DNA of 46,206 nucleotides from Paracoccaceae bacterium (GCA_007116575.1 SKIF01000112.1:1-46206), one strand, 5' to 3'. Positions 24,801-36,058 are shown, counted from the stretch's first letter. The notes: generated by a model not told the origin, from the letters alone. Numbers and translations are program-made.

Positions 24801-25200
24801 TCTGCCCCCGGGGCAAATCTGGAATCAGATGGAATCGACACGAAACCGGCTCGCGGGGCGAATCACTCGACCGTGAACCTGCGTGATTCGCACTTCACAG
24901 CGCCGTTTTTCCATGTGATTCTTTTTGTGAGGCCGCTGTGCCGCGCGAAAACTGTGTCTGATTGGCCACATTTCGCCCTATGTTGGAAGTGCGTTGGAAT
25001 TTTATGGAACTCCGATCCAACTGCGATTATGGCCCCGTAGTCTACGCCTATTTCGTTTAGTTCTTTGTATGTTCTTACTACATTTTGTATTTTAGTGTTC
25101 TTTTCTACAGGATGCTGTGGATAACTATTGGAAAACTTAATGCCAGTCAGGCGCAATGAAGTGATCTTTTTTGTTGCTGACCACAAAGTTCCATGGCATT
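24801..25200. other. Non-coding stretch with AT-rich island upstream of the mraZ leader
   Basis: 400 bases without a convincing gene. From about 24890 to 25190 the DNA is clearly AT-richer than its surroundings, with T-rich runs. A hairpin GCGAATCAC (24858-24866) with GTGATTCGC (24883-24891) follows apbC and may end its transcript. A promoter-like TTGTAT-N17-TATTTT lies at 25065-25093 (plus), but such matches are cheap in AT-rich DNA. A 107-codon minus-strand frame (24863-25186) has no ribosome site and no recognisable sequence. Could be a remnant of foreign DNA or a regulatory region. Confidence 0.5.
25116..25124 (-). promoter_or_regulatory. Consensus DnaA box
   Basis: The plus strand reads TGTGGATAA, the exact reverse complement of TTATCCACA. 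It lies within the AT-rich island about 350 bases before mraZ. Only one such box was found here, so an origin is not claimed; DnaA acting as a transcription factor for the dcw cluster is possible. Confidence 0.55.
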
Positions 25201-25217
25201 CCAGTTAGCAAGATAAA
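25189..25217 (+). promoter_or_regulatory. Candidate dcw/UpsM promoter
   Basis: TTCCAT (25189-25194), 17-base spacer, GATAAA (25212-25217). Transcription from about 25223 would give a leader of roughly 245 bases before mraZ and a terminated RNA of about 196 bases, near the 206 bases reported for R. sphaeroides UpsM. The boxes are imperfect. Confidence 0.35.
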
Positions 25218-25222
25218 CGGGC

Positions 25223-25418
25223 AGCAAAGGGGCGACAAAGACCCCGCAGAGGCAACGGTTTCATACAGGCACCCGCTTATCTGGAAGAAGAAAAGAGATC
25301 CGGCGCGCTCGCGAGCAGCATCCCCTCCCCCCAAGGAGCGAGCGCCAACCGGGCACCCAGCGATGGGACAGTCGGCGGATCGGGCAGTGGCAGCAGCTCG
25401 ATCCGCCGTTTTCATTTT
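25223..25418 (+). ncRNA. upsM: UpsM-like sRNA, the terminated 5' leader of the dcw mRNA
   Basis: R. sphaeroides has an abundant ~206-nt sRNA, UpsM, made when the long leader of the mraZ operon ends at an intrinsic terminator. The same layout is present here: long untranslated stretch, hairpin GGCGCGCTCGC (25302-25312) with GCGAGCGCC (25338-25346) exposing a C-rich loop (CCCCTCCCCCC, 25322-25332), then a strong terminator (25373-25418), then mraZ 50 bases on. The 5' end is estimated from length and a weak promoter; it is not read from sequence. Homology is argued from synteny and architecture. Confidence 0.65.
25373..25418 (+). terminator. Intrinsic terminator inside the mraZ leader
   Basis: CGGCGGATCG (25373-25382) pairs perfectly with CGATCCGCCG (25399-25408) and is followed by TTTTCATTTT. 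It stands 50 bases before the mraZ GTG with no gene between, so it must act on leader transcripts; read-through would be needed for dcw expression. Confidence 0.85.
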
Positions 25419-25468
25419 GCGCCCCGGAGTTTTTGCGGCGCAGACGATGGCAAAGGAACCGACGACCC

Positions 25469-25993
25469 GTGTCGCGCAGGTTTGTCAATACCTACCACCA
25501 GAAGGTGGACGGCAAGGGCCGCGTGTCGGTGCCCTCGAGCTTCCGGCGGGTGCTGGAACTGGGCGACCCCGACTGGAAACCCGGTGATCGCGCGAATTTC
25601 TACATCAATCACGGTCTCGATTATCAGCGCAGGCTGGATTGCTACACAATGCGCGCGATGGAAGAGATTTACGACCGCATCGACCTGATGGAAGACGGGA
25701 CCGATGACCGGATCGAGATGGAAGCGACCTTCCATTCCAATTCGATGATTGCGGAAATCGACAAGGACGGGCGGATCATCATTCCTCTGGAATTGCGCGA
25801 GAAACTGGGGCTGGAGCCCGATGAAGTCGCGAAATTCGTCGGGCGCAACACGATCTTCCAGATCTGGAAGGAAGAGACCTATCAGCAAGCCATAGGTGCC
25901 CTGAATGACAGGCTGACAGCCGGCCGCTCGGCCAATTATGACCCGCGCGTCAAGCTGCCGAGCAAATCGCAGCCCGCACCGCCCGAGGACTGA
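25469..25993 (+). CDS. mraZ: MraZ, dcw cluster transcriptional regulator
   Basis: 174 residues with two AbrB/SpoVT-like MraZ domains. The first (about 3-75) holds [20 protein letters not shown], the second (about 85-145) [20 protein letters not shown] and [19 protein letters not shown]. MraZ forms rings, binds repeats ahead of its own operon and can repress it. The GTG at 25469 is chosen: AAAGGA lies 11 bases upstream and the protein then starts at the conserved [10 protein letters not shown]. The C-terminal tail ends KSQPAPPED. The stop overlaps rsmH by one base. I could not identify MraZ binding boxes confidently. Confidence 0.93.
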   Translation: MSRRFVNTYHQKVDGKGRVSVPSSFRRVLELGDPDWKPGDRANFYINHGLDYQRRLDCYTMRAMEEIYDRIDLMEDGTDDRIEMEATFHSNSMIAEIDKDGRIIIPLELREKLGLEPDEVAKFVGRNTIFQIWKEETYQQAIGALNDRLTAGRSANYDPRVKLPSKSQPAPPED

Positions 25994-26982
25994 TGCTTGA
26001 CGTGACGGCTTCTCCGCATATCCCCGTTCTGATCGCCCCGATCCTCGCGCATCTTGCACCGATCCGGGGGGGCTGGCTGGACGGAACGCTGGGCGCTGGG
26101 GGCTATGCGCGCGCGCTTCTCGACGCTGGCGCGGACACGCTGATCGGGGTGGATCGTGACCCGCTGGCGCTGGAAATGGTGCGCGGCTGGGGCGCGGAAT
26201 ACGGCGCGCGGCTCCGTCTGGTGGCGGGCAATTTCGCGCAGCTGGACGCGCATGCCGGGGAGCCGCTCGATGGCGTGGTGCTGGATCTGGGCGTGTCCTC
26301 GATGCAGCTTGATCAGCCCGAACGCGGTTTTTCCTTCACGCGCGATGGCCCGCTCGACATGCGCATGGGCCAAAGCGGTCTTTCGGCGCGAGATCTGGTC
26401 AATGACGCGTCCGAGGCCGCGCTGGCCGATATCCTGTTCCACTATGGCGAGGAACGCGCCGCGCGCCGGATTGCGCGCGCCATCGCGCGCGCGCGCGCTG
26501 ATGCCCCCATCGAGACCACCTTGCAACTGGCCGCGATTGTCAGCGCCTGCCTGCCGCGCCCCAAACCCGGCCAGAGCCACCCGGCGACCCGCAGTTTCCA
26601 GGCCCTGCGCATCGCCGTGAATGCCGAGTTTGACGCGCTTGTGGACGGGCTGGAGGCCGCTGAGCGTGCGCTGAAGCCGGGGGGCAAGCTGGCGGTGGTC
26701 AGTTTCCATTCGCTTGAAGACCGGATCGTGAAGCGCTTTCTCGCGTTGCGTGCAGGGCAGGGGGGGCGCGCGAATCGTTACGCGCCCGAGACCCCGCAGG
26801 ATGCGCCGCGCTTTCGCCTGATCGAGAAGCGCGGCATCACGGCTGATGCGCAGGAACTGGCGGCCAATCCGCGCGCGCGCTCAGCCCGGCTGCGACTGGC
26901 CGAACGGCTGGATGCACCCGCCGGTCCGGTCGAGCGCGCCAGTCTCGGTCTGCCAGAAATCACACTGAATTCAACGGGGTAA
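25993..26982 (+). CDS. rsmH: 16S rRNA m4C1402 methyltransferase
   Basis: 329 residues. SAM-dependent enzyme that methylates N4 of C1402 in the ribosomal P-site. The SAM-binding [20 protein letters not shown] and [10 protein letters not shown] are near the N-terminus; [20 protein letters not shown] and DMRMGQSG are family signatures; [20 protein letters not shown] and the C-terminal [15 protein letters not shown] complete it. The first codon shares its A with the mraZ stop (TGATG). Part of the dcw operon. Confidence 0.96.
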   Translation: MLDVTASPHIPVLIAPILAHLAPIRGGWLDGTLGAGGYARALLDAGADTLIGVDRDPLALEMVRGWGAEYGARLRLVAGNFAQLDAHAGEPLDGVVLDLGVSSMQLDQPERGFSFTRDGPLDMRMGQSGLSARDLVNDASEAALADILFHYGEERAARRIARAIARARADAPIETTLQLAAIVSACLPRPKPGQSHPATRSFQALRIAVNAEFDALVDGLEAAERALKPGGKLAVVSFHSLEDRIVKRFLALRAGQGGRANRYAPETPQDAPRFRLIEKRGITADAQELAANPRARSARLRLAERLDAPAGPVERASLGLPEITLNSTG

Positions 26983-26989
26983 ACACGCG

Positions 26990-27367
26990 ATGCGCAGTCT
27001 GCTCTATCTCTGCACCGCCCTTGCCGTGATCGGTCTTGCGGCCTGGGCCTATCGCGAAAACCACCAGACCCAGCAGGCGATGAACGAACAGCGCGCGCTC
27101 GAGCGCGAGATCGTCGCACTGAACGATTCCATCCGCATTCAGCGTACCGAATGGGCCTATCTCAACCGCCCCGACCGGCTGCGCGATCTGGTCGATGTGA
27201 ATTTTGAGCGGCTGAAACTTGTGCCGATCACCGCCGATCATTTCGGCGAGATCGGCCAGATCGCCTATCCCATGCCCGAACACCACTCTGATGTGGTCGA
27301 GTCGATCGAGGTGTTCGGGGCCATCGAGCATCTGAGCGCCGACAACAGCGAGGAGGACGCGCCATGA
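26990..27367 (+). CDS. ftsL: Cell division protein FtsL
   Basis: 125 residues. One N-terminal membrane helix (about 3-20, SLLYLCTALAVIGLAAWA) followed by a periplasmic coiled coil (NHQTQQAMNEQRALEREIVA, LNDSIRIQRTEWAYLNRPDR). The WAYLNRPDRL segment is the conserved alphaproteobacterial FtsL motif. FtsL with FtsB and FtsQ activates FtsWI. The acidic C-terminal tail is poorly conserved. Seven bases separate it from rsmH, and its end overlaps ftsI by four bases. Confidence 0.92.
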   Translation: MRSLLYLCTALAVIGLAAWAYRENHQTQQAMNEQRALEREIVALNDSIRIQRTEWAYLNRPDRLRDLVDVNFERLKLVPITADHFGEIGQIAYPMPEHHSDVVESIEVFGAIEHLSADNSEEDAP

Positions 27368-29145
27368 TCCGCACGCCCCTGCGCCCGCTGGCGCGCGTCC
27401 TCAAGGCGCGCGAGACCGGCGAAAACCCCGACCTGATCGAGCGCGAGAACCGGCGCCTGCGTCAGGAGGCCGAGCGCGACAGCGCTCGCACCCGTGCCGA
27501 AGGCCGGTTGCTGGCGCTGGCGCTGATATTCGTCTGCGCCGTTGGCGTGCTGGGCGCACGGATGGGGCTTCTGGCCGCGACCGAGCCTGTGGCAATCGCG
27601 CGCGGTCTGGCCGAGGACATCTCGAGTGCGCGCGCCGAAATCGTGGACCGGCAAGGTCGCGTGCTGGCCACCAATCTTCCCACCCACGCGCTCTATGCCG
27701 AGACCCGGCGGATGGTCGAACCGGGCCGTGCCGCGCAGGAACTGGCGCGCATCTTCCCCGATATCGACGCCGAGCGCATGGTCGCGCGCTTTACCGACCC
27801 CAACCGCCGCTTCATCTGGATCCGCACGCGGCTTTCGCCCGAACAGCAACAGGCCGTGCATGACATCGGCGAGCCGGGCCTGCTGTTCGGCCCGCGCGAG
27901 ATGCGCGTTTATCCCAACGGGCGCATGGCCGCACATGTGCTGGGGGGCGCGCGCTTCGGCCAGCAGGGCGTGCGCGCGGCAGAGGTGATCGGGATGGCCG
28001 GGGCTGAGCTGCATTTCGATGACCGGCTGCGCGACCCGGCCCAGCTTGATCAACCGCTCCAGCTTGCGCTCGATCTGACCGTGCAGGCCACGGTGACCGA
28101 AGTGCTCGAGGGCGGCAAACGGATGCTGAGCGCGCGCGGGGCGACGGCGGTGCTGATGGATGTGCATACGGGCGAGGTGATCAGCCTTGTCTCGCTGCCC
28201 GATTTCGACCCCAATGACCGCCCCGCCCCTCCGACCGAAGGAGAGCCCGCCGACAGCCCGCTCTTCAACCGGGCTGTGCAGGGCTATTACGAGCTTGGCT
28301 CGGTCATGAAGACCTTTGCCGTCGCGCAGGCGCTTGACGAAGGCCATGTCACTCCCGACACCATGATCGATACGCGTGGCCCTTTGAGTTGGGGGCGTTT
28401 CCGTATCCGTGATTTCCGCGATTACGGGCCGGAGCTTTCGGTCAAGGATGTGATGGTCAGATCCTCGAATATCGGGACCGCGCGCATCATGCAGGAGATC
28501 GGGGCCGAGGCGCAGCAGGATTTCCTGCGCAAGCTGGGTCTTCTGGAGTCGATGCCGCTGGAGCTGGCCGAGGCCGCGCGCGCCCGCCCGCTCTTGCCCG
28601 AGCGCTGGTCGGATCTGTCGGTGATGACCATCTCTTACGGGCATGGCATGTCCACCTCGCCGCTGGCGCTGGCCGCCACCTATGCCGCAATGGTCAATGG
28701 CGGGCGCAAGGTGACACCGACACTGGTGAAACAGAACCGTGTGCCGGGGGGCGAGCAGATCATCTCGGCCGAGACGTCCGCCCAGATCCGTCAGATGCTG
28801 CACCAGACCGTGCAGGAGGGCACCGCCTCTTTCGCGCGGATTCCGGGCTATCCGGTGGGCGGTAAGACCGGGTCCGCCGACAAGCCCAACCCTCAGGGAG
28901 GGGGCTATATAAAGGATGCCGTGCTGGCGACCTTTGCCTCGGTCTTTCCCTCGCATGACCCGCGCTATGTGCTGATCGTCACGCTTGACGAACCGGTCGA
29001 CACCACCGGCGCCGAGCCGCGCCGCACGGCAGGCTGGACCGCCGTGCCGGTCTCGGCCGAGATCACGCGCCGCGTGGCTCCGCTGCTGGGCCTGCGTCCG
29101 GTGCGAATGGACGAGGCCGAGAGTGCGCTTGCAGTGAGGCATTGA
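27364..29145 (+). CDS. ftsI: Peptidoglycan transpeptidase FtsI (PBP3)
   Basis: 593 residues, class B penicillin-binding protein for septal cross-linking. A basic cytoplasmic tail precedes one membrane helix (about 43-65, LLALALIFVCAVGVLGARMG). The dimerisation domain starts with RAEIVDRQGRVLATNLPTHA. Transpeptidase active-site motifs are S-x-x-K in GSVMKTFA (about residue 317), S-x-N in RSSNIGTAR and KTG in GGKTGSADKP. Overlaps ftsL by four bases (ATGA). Confidence 0.96.
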   Translation: MIRTPLRPLARVLKARETGENPDLIERENRRLRQEAERDSARTRAEGRLLALALIFVCAVGVLGARMGLLAATEPVAIARGLAEDISSARAEIVDRQGRVLATNLPTHALYAETRRMVEPGRAAQELARIFPDIDAERMVARFTDPNRRFIWIRTRLSPEQQQAVHDIGEPGLLFGPREMRVYPNGRMAAHVLGGARFGQQGVRAAEVIGMAGAELHFDDRLRDPAQLDQPLQLALDLTVQATVTEVLEGGKRMLSARGATAVLMDVHTGEVISLVSLPDFDPNDRPAPPTEGEPADSPLFNRAVQGYYELGSVMKTFAVAQALDEGHVTPDTMIDTRGPLSWGRFRIRDFRDYGPELSVKDVMVRSSNIGTARIMQEIGAEAQQDFLRKLGLLESMPLELAEAARARPLLPERWSDLSVMTISYGHGMSTSPLALAATYAAMVNGGRKVTPTLVKQNRVPGGEQIISAETSAQIRQMLHQTVQEGTASFARIPGYPVGGKTGSADKPNPQGGGYIKDAVLATFASVFPSHDPRYVLIVTLDEPVDTTGAEPRRTAGWTAVPVSAEITRRVAPLLGLRPVRMDEAESALAVRH

Positions 29146-29215
29146 ACCCGCGCCGTGAACTGGGGTAACAGGCGCGAACCTGACCCAGACCGGCCCCCTG
29201 AAGGAGCGCACATCC

Positions 29216-30700
29216 GTGACCGACCTGCCCCCCCGCCCGCTCTCGGCCCTCGGGCTGAGCCCCAGCCGGGGGGAGAATGCGACTGTGACGGGGCTCGCGA
29301 TTGACAGCCGCCAGGTGCGCGAGGGGTCTCTGTTCGCAGCACTTCCCGGCAGCCGGGTCCATGGGGCGGAATTCATCACCTATGCGCTGCGCATGGGAGC
29401 GGGGGCGATCCTGACCGACCGTGAAGGGGCGAGTCTGGCGCAGGAGGCGCTGGCCGGGTCCAGTGCGAGCCTTGTTCTGGCCGAAGACCCGCGTGCCGCA
29501 CTTGCCAGCGCCGCCGCGCTCTGGTTCGGCGCGCAGCCAGAGACGATGGTCGCGGTGACGGGCACGAATGGCAAGACCTCTGTCGCCAGTTTCACCCGCC
29601 AGATCTGGGCACATCTGGGCTGTGAAGCCGCCAATATCGGCACGACCGGCGTTGAAGGCTCGTTTTCCGCACCGCTGGCGCATACCACGCCCGACCCGAT
29701 CACCCTGCACCGCCTGCTGGCCGAAATGGCGCAGGCCGGCGTCACCCATGCCGCGATGGAAGCCTCCTCACACGGGCTTGACCAGCGGCGGCTGGACGGG
29801 GTGCGGCTGCGCGCGGCGGGCTTCACCAATCTCTCGCAGGATCACCTCGATTATCACGCCACGATGGAGGCGTATTTCGATGCCAAGGCGCAGCTTTTCG
29901 CGCGGCTGTTGCCCGAGGAAGGCGTGGCTGTGATCAACATGGATGACCCGCTCGGGGCCGAGATTCTGGCGCTCGCGGCAGAGATGGGGCAGGGCACGCT
30001 GACCATCGGGCGCGATGAGGATTGCGACATCCGCATCCTTGATCAGCGTTTTGACGCGGCAGGGCAGATCCTGCGCTTTTCCTATGCAGGACGTGTCTAT
30101 CAGGAGCATTTGCCCCTGATCGGCGGGTTTCAGGCAGAGAATGTGCTGGTTTCCGTGGGTCTCGTGCTGGCATGCGGGGCAGAAATGTCGGAAATCTGCA
30201 TGCGCCTGCCCCGGCTGGAGGGCGTGCGCGGGCGCATGCAGCTTGCCGGAACGCGCCGAAACGGGGCGCCGGTCTTTGTCGATTACGCGCATACGCCCGC
30301 TGCGGTGGAGGTCGCGCTCCGGGCGCTGCGTCCACATGTGATGGGGCGTCTGGTGGTGGTTCTGGGTGCAGGTGGCGATCGCGACCGCGCCAAGCGCCCG
30401 CTGATGGGCAAGGCGGCGGCTGAGAATGCGGATATCGTATATGTGACAGACGATAACCCGAGAACCGAGGATCCTGTCACTATCCGTGTTGAGATTCTGC
30501 AAGCCTGCCCCGAGGCACATGAGGTCGCGGACCGCGCCGAAGCGATCCTGCGGGCGGTGGATACACTGGGTCCGGGCGATGCGTTGTTGATCGCGGGCAA
30601 GGGGCATGAAACCGGCCAGATCGTGGGCGATACGGTTTATCCGTTCGACGATGTCGAACAGGCTTCTGTCGCCATCGCCGCACTGGAGGCCCGCGCATGA
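29216..30700 (+). CDS. murE: UDP-MurNAc-Ala-Glu:meso-diaminopimelate ligase
   Basis: 494 residues. Adds the third residue to the peptidoglycan stem in the cytoplasm. Uridine-binding part with GLAIDSRQVREGSLFAALPG, P-loop VTGTNGKTSVASF, GTTGVEG, the MEASSHGL motif, and DNPR (VTDDNPRTEDP), which specifies meso-diaminopimelate over lysine. The start is GTG at 29216 with GAAGGAG upstream. Seventy non-coding bases separate it from ftsI, the widest gap within the cluster. Overlaps murF by four bases. Confidence 0.96.
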   Translation: MTDLPPRPLSALGLSPSRGENATVTGLAIDSRQVREGSLFAALPGSRVHGAEFITYALRMGAGAILTDREGASLAQEALAGSSASLVLAEDPRAALASAAALWFGAQPETMVAVTGTNGKTSVASFTRQIWAHLGCEAANIGTTGVEGSFSAPLAHTTPDPITLHRLLAEMAQAGVTHAAMEASSHGLDQRRLDGVRLRAAGFTNLSQDHLDYHATMEAYFDAKAQLFARLLPEEGVAVINMDDPLGAEILALAAEMGQGTLTIGRDEDCDIRILDQRFDAAGQILRFSYAGRVYQEHLPLIGGFQAENVLVSVGLVLACGAEMSEICMRLPRLEGVRGRMQLAGTRRNGAPVFVDYAHTPAAVEVALRALRPHVMGRLVVVLGAGGDRDRAKRPLMGKAAAENADIVYVTDDNPRTEDPVTIRVEILQACPEAHEVADRAEAILRAVDTLGPGDALLIAGKGHETGQIVGDTVYPFDDVEQASVAIAALEARA

Positions 30701-32112
30701 GCCTCTGGACCGCCTCTGACGCTGCACGCGCCACCGGCGGGCGCGCGACGGCCGACTGGCAGGCAACCGGCCTGTCCATCGACACGCGCAGCCTGAGAGC
30801 GGGCGATCTGTTCGTGGCCCTTACCGCCGCGCGCGATGGGCATGAGTTCGTCGCGCAAGCCTTTGAAAAGGGGGCCTCCGCCGCGCTTGTCACCCATCGC
30901 CCCGAGGGCGTGCCCGAGGATGCGCCGCTCTTGATCGTGCCCGATGTGATGGATGCGCTGCGTGCGCTGGGCGCTGCCGGGCGCGCGCGTGCGCGGGCGA
31001 AAGTGATCGGTGTGACCGGCTCGGCCGGCAAAACCTCGACCAAGGAAATGCTGCGCGAGATGCTGTCGGATTTCGGGCAGGTCCATGCAGCAGAGGCCAG
31101 TTTCAACAATCACTGGGGCGTGCCCGTTACACTCGCGCGGCTCGACCCGAATGCGGATTTCGCTGTGATCGAGATCGGCATGAACTCCCCCGGCGAGATC
31201 GAGCCGCTGGCCCGCCTTGCCCGCCCCGATGTGGCGCTGATCACCACCATCGCCCCGGCGCATCTGGAAGCCTTCGACGGCATTGAAGGTATTGCGCATG
31301 AGAAGGCAAGCATTTTCAACGGGCTGACTCCCGAAGCTCATGCAATCTACCCGGGTGATCTCGCCACCACCCCGATCCTCGCCAAAGCCGCCGCGGACTC
31401 TGGTGCCCACGTGCTGCCCTTCGGCAAGGACGCGCCAGAGCTGCGGCTGCACGAGATCACCATCGGCGCAGAGGCGCTCGTCCTGCGCGCGCAGGTCGGG
31501 CGGATGCGGGTTGCTGTGCGCCTGCACAATGCCGGGGCACATTTCGCGATGAATGCGCTGGGCTGTCTGGGCGTGGCCCACGCGCTTGGGCTCGACCTTG
31601 CGCGCGCGGCGCTTGCGCTGGGGCGCTGGCAGCCCCCTGCGGGGCGGGGCTTGCGCCAGCAAATCGTGATTGACCCGGTCGAGGAGTTGCATTTCACGCT
31701 GATTGACGACGCGTTCAACGCCAACCCCGCCTCGCTTGCCGCCGCACTTGAGATGTTGGCCGTGATGACGCCGGGGGTAAGCCTGTCGGGGCGCTCCGGG
31801 CGGCGCATCGCAATTCTGGGTGACATGCTGGAGCTTGGCCCACAGGAACAGCAGATGCACGCCGCCGCCGCTGATCTGCCTGCCATGGCGGCGGTGGATC
31901 TGGTGCATTGCGTCGGCCCGCGCATGGCCGCGCTGCATGGCGCGCTGCCGCAACGCAAGCGGGGGCGGCATGTGGCGCAGGCCGAGGAGCTGGCGCATAT
32001 TGCCCATCGGCTTGTCGCGCCGGGGGATATCGTGCTTGTGAAAGGCTCGAAGGCGAGCCTGGTATCACGGGTTGTGGACGGGTTGCGCAGTCTCGACACG
32101 GGCGCAGGTTGA
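30697..32112 (+). CDS. murF: UDP-MurNAc-tripeptide:D-Ala-D-Ala ligase
   Basis: 471 residues. Completes the UDP-MurNAc-pentapeptide. Shows [19 protein letters not shown], the P-loop [43 protein letters not shown] and the C-terminal [18 protein letters not shown] and GDMLELG. Four-base overlap with murE and a 16-base gap to mraY. Confidence 0.96.
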   Translation: MSLWTASDAARATGGRATADWQATGLSIDTRSLRAGDLFVALTAARDGHEFVAQAFEKGASAALVTHRPEGVPEDAPLLIVPDVMDALRALGAAGRARARAKVIGVTGSAGKTSTKEMLREMLSDFGQVHAAEASFNNHWGVPVTLARLDPNADFAVIEIGMNSPGEIEPLARLARPDVALITTIAPAHLEAFDGIEGIAHEKASIFNGLTPEAHAIYPGDLATTPILAKAAADSGAHVLPFGKDAPELRLHEITIGAEALVLRAQVGRMRVAVRLHNAGAHFAMNALGCLGVAHALGLDLARAALALGRWQPPAGRGLRQQIVIDPVEELHFTLIDDAFNANPASLAAALEMLAVMTPGVSLSGRSGRRIAILGDMLELGPQEQQMHAAAADLPAMAAVDLVHCVGPRMAALHGALPQRKRGRHVAQAEELAHIAHRLVAPGDIVLVKGSKASLVSRVVDGLRSLDTGAG

Positions 32113-32128
32113 ATCGGAAGGGACCGAC

Positions 32129-33214
32129 ATGCTTTACTGGCTGACCACATTCGCAGACACGTTGCCCGGGTTCAACCTGTTCCGCTTCATCACCTTCCGC
32201 GCGGGCGCGGCCTTTTTCACGGCACTTTTCTTCGGTTTCTATTTCGGCAAGCCGCTGATCAACCTGTTGCGCACCCGCCAGACCAACGGGCAGCCCATTC
32301 GCGAGGACGGACCCGAGAGCCATCTGTTGACCAAGACCGGCACGCCGACCATGGGTGGGCTGTTGATCCTGTCGGCGCTGACTGTCGCAACCCTGCTCTG
32401 GGCGCGGCTCGACAACCCCTATGTCTGGATCGTGCTGCTGGTCACGCTGGGTTTCGGGGCGATTGGCTTCGCCGATGATCTGGCCAAGGTCTCGCGCGGC
32501 AATGTCAAGGGCGTGCCGGGGCGCGTGCGGCTGGCCCTGGGGGTGTTGATCGGCATGGGGGCAAGCCTCGCGGCGATGCTGGTGCACCCGCCCAGCCTGC
32601 AGGGGCAGCTTGCCGTGCCGGTGTTCAAGGAAGTGCTCTTCAATATGGGTTGGTTCTTTGTGCCCTTCGGAGCCTTCGTCATTCTGGGCGCGGCCAATTC
32701 GGTCAATCTCACCGACGGGCTGGACGGGCTGGCCATCATGCCGGTGATGATCGCCGCGACCACGCTGGGCGTGATCGCCTATGCGGTCGGACGGGTCGAT
32801 TTCACGGCCTATCTGGATGTGCATTACGTGCCCGGTGTGGGCGAGTTGCTGATTGTCACGGCCGCCCTTGCAGGCGGAGGGCTGGGCTTTCTGTGGTATA
32901 ACGCGCCCCCTGCAGCGGTGTTCATGGGCGATACCGGCAGCCTCGCGCTTGGCGGGGCGCTGGGTGCGATTGCGGTTGCCACCAAGCACGAGATCGTGCT
33001 GGCCATCGTGGGCGGGATCTTCGTGGTCGAGACGCTCTCGGTGATCATCCAGGTCGTCTATTTCAAGGCCACCGGCAAGCGCGTCTTCCTGATGGCACCG
33101 ATCCACCACCATTTCGAAAAGAAGGGCTGGGCCGAGCCGCAGATCGTGATCCGCTTCTGGATCATCGCGCTCGTGCTGGCGCTGATCGGGCTGGCCACGC
33201 TGAAAGTGCGCTGA
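32129..33214 (+). CDS. mraY: Phospho-MurNAc-pentapeptide transferase MraY
   Basis: 361 residues, polytopic inner-membrane enzyme that makes lipid I from undecaprenyl phosphate. Contains [20 protein letters not shown], the aspartate motif [19 protein letters not shown], and [10 protein letters not shown] near the C-terminus; about ten hydrophobic helices. The ATG at 32129 follows GGAAGGGA. It is the last dcw gene in this cluster: the next gene is convergent, so murD, ftsW, murG and murC are not contiguous here. Confidence 0.97.
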   Translation: MLYWLTTFADTLPGFNLFRFITFRAGAAFFTALFFGFYFGKPLINLLRTRQTNGQPIREDGPESHLLTKTGTPTMGGLLILSALTVATLLWARLDNPYVWIVLLVTLGFGAIGFADDLAKVSRGNVKGVPGRVRLALGVLIGMGASLAAMLVHPPSLQGQLAVPVFKEVLFNMGWFFVPFGAFVILGAANSVNLTDGLDGLAIMPVMIAATTLGVIAYAVGRVDFTAYLDVHYVPGVGELLIVTAALAGGGLGFLWYNAPPAAVFMGDTGSLALGGALGAIAVATKHEIVLAIVGGIFVVETLSVIIQVVYFKATGKRVFLMAPIHHHFEKKGWAEPQIVIRFWIIALVLALIGLATLKVR

Positions 33215-33269
33215 GCGCAACCAGCCCCGTCATTTTCTTGCCAGAAATACTCAAATTGAGCGGTGCGAC

Positions 33270-35248
<1,979 letters not shown>

Positions 35249-35307
35249 CGCAATCTTTGCCTCTCGTTGCCATAGTAAGCCCGGACTTGGCTGAGAGGGA
35301 GTGCGTC

Positions 35308-35805
35308 GTGAGCATTCAGCAGGATTTCGGGGGCGCGCTCAAGGGCGAGTTCCTGGCCCGATATTTGGACAATCTCGCGCTGCTCGAGCGGTTGCACCGG
35401 CTGATGCTCGATGTGATCAAGGACGAATTCGAACGTCTGGGTGCCGCCGATATCAACCCGGTGCAGGCGCTTTTGCTGTTCAATATCGGTGATCACGAGG
35501 TCACAGCGGGCGAGTTGAAGACACGTGGCTATTATCAGGGCTCGAACGTGTCCTACAACCTGAAGAAACTGGTCGAACTGGGCTACATGTATCACAAACG
35601 CTGCGCGATCGACCGGCGATCCGCGCGCGTGCGCCTGACTCCGGAAGGGCATGAAATGCGTGCGCGCGTGGCCGACCTGTTCCGCCGCCACGCTGAAGAG
35701 ATGCAGCAAAAGGGCGTGGTGGAATTCGCCATGCTCGACACTGTGGCCCGCACGCTCCGGCGCATGGAGCATTTCTGGAGCGAACGGATCCGATATATCT
35801 ACTGA
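35308..35805 (+). CDS. MarR-type winged-helix regulator (LdtR-like)
   Basis: 165 residues from the GTG at 35308 (AGAGGGAG upstream). Helical N-terminus (YLDNLALLERLHRLMLDVIK), winged helix in the middle (NPVQALLLFNIGDHEVTAGE, GYYQGSNVSYNLKKLVELGY) with the wing RCAIDRRSARVRLTPEG, and a dimerisation helix at the end (RTLRRMEHFWSERIRYIY). The GSNVSYNLKKL recognition helix resembles the alphaproteobacterial LdtR group, whose members control cell-wall L,D-transpeptidases; assignment to that group is tentative. Separate from sdhE by 59 bases. Confidence 0.8.
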   Translation: MSIQQDFGGALKGEFLARYLDNLALLERLHRLMLDVIKDEFERLGAADINPVQALLLFNIGDHEVTAGELKTRGYYQGSNVSYNLKKLVELGYMYHKRCAIDRRSARVRLTPEGHEMRARVADLFRRHAEEMQQKGVVEFAMLDTVARTLRRMEHFWSERIRYIY

Positions 35806-35846
35806 ACGTGGTCTTGGCCCGGACGCTCCGGTGAAGCGCGCCCAAA

Positions 35847-35913
35847 GCCCCTGCCTCTGCCCACCACGACCGTCGCGCCCCGTGCGTCGCCCTTGCCGGG
35901 CAGAGGCAGGGGC
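35847..35913. terminator. Perfect 16-base inverted repeat, probable bidirectional terminator
   Basis: GCCCCTGCCTCTGCCC (35847-35862) pairs perfectly with GGGCAGAGGCAGGGGC (35898-35913) around 35 bases. It lies between the MarR gene (plus) and tRNA-Tyr (minus), which converge. On the minus strand CTTTGGGCGCG follows, so the T-run is weak. Confidence 0.5.
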
Positions 35914-35964
35914 GAAGACGAAGGGTCTACTGGCACTGTCGCTCGGATCGTGGTTTCGGGAAAA

Positions 35965-36048
35965 TGGTGGGCGACCCTGGAATCGAACCAGGCGTGGGTC
36001 TCCCCGGCGGAGTTACAGTCCGCTGCCGCACCTTGCAGCTCGTCGCCC
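35965..36048 (-). tRNA. tRNA-Tyr(GTA)
   Basis: 84 bases including encoded CCA. Acceptor stem GGGCGAC/GTCGCCC, anticodon stem GCGGA/TCCGC with loop CTGTAAC giving anticodon GUA, long class II variable arm (CGGGGAGACCCACG), T-arm CCTGG-TTCGATT-CCAGG, then A-CCA. The long arm with GUA identifies tyrosine in bacteria. Transcribed toward the MarR gene. Confidence 0.93.
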
Positions 36049-36058
36049 TCTGGCGGGT

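Noticed and set aside
24863-25186. 107-codon minus-strand reading frame in the AT-rich island
   Set aside because: No ribosome binding site, no recognisable motif or domain, and stop codons are less expected to mark it as coding only because of chance; left as non-coding with low certainty.
25373-25418. RNase P RNA, tmRNA or SRP RNA as the gene ending at the terminator before mraZ
   Set aside because: None of the universally conserved segments of these RNAs, nor a Rhodobacter tmRNA tag reading frame, is present; position and architecture fit UpsM.
25340-25468. MraZ-binding repeats in the mraZ leader
   Set aside because: Scattered GGG-containing pentamers occur, but no regular set of spaced boxes could be made out.
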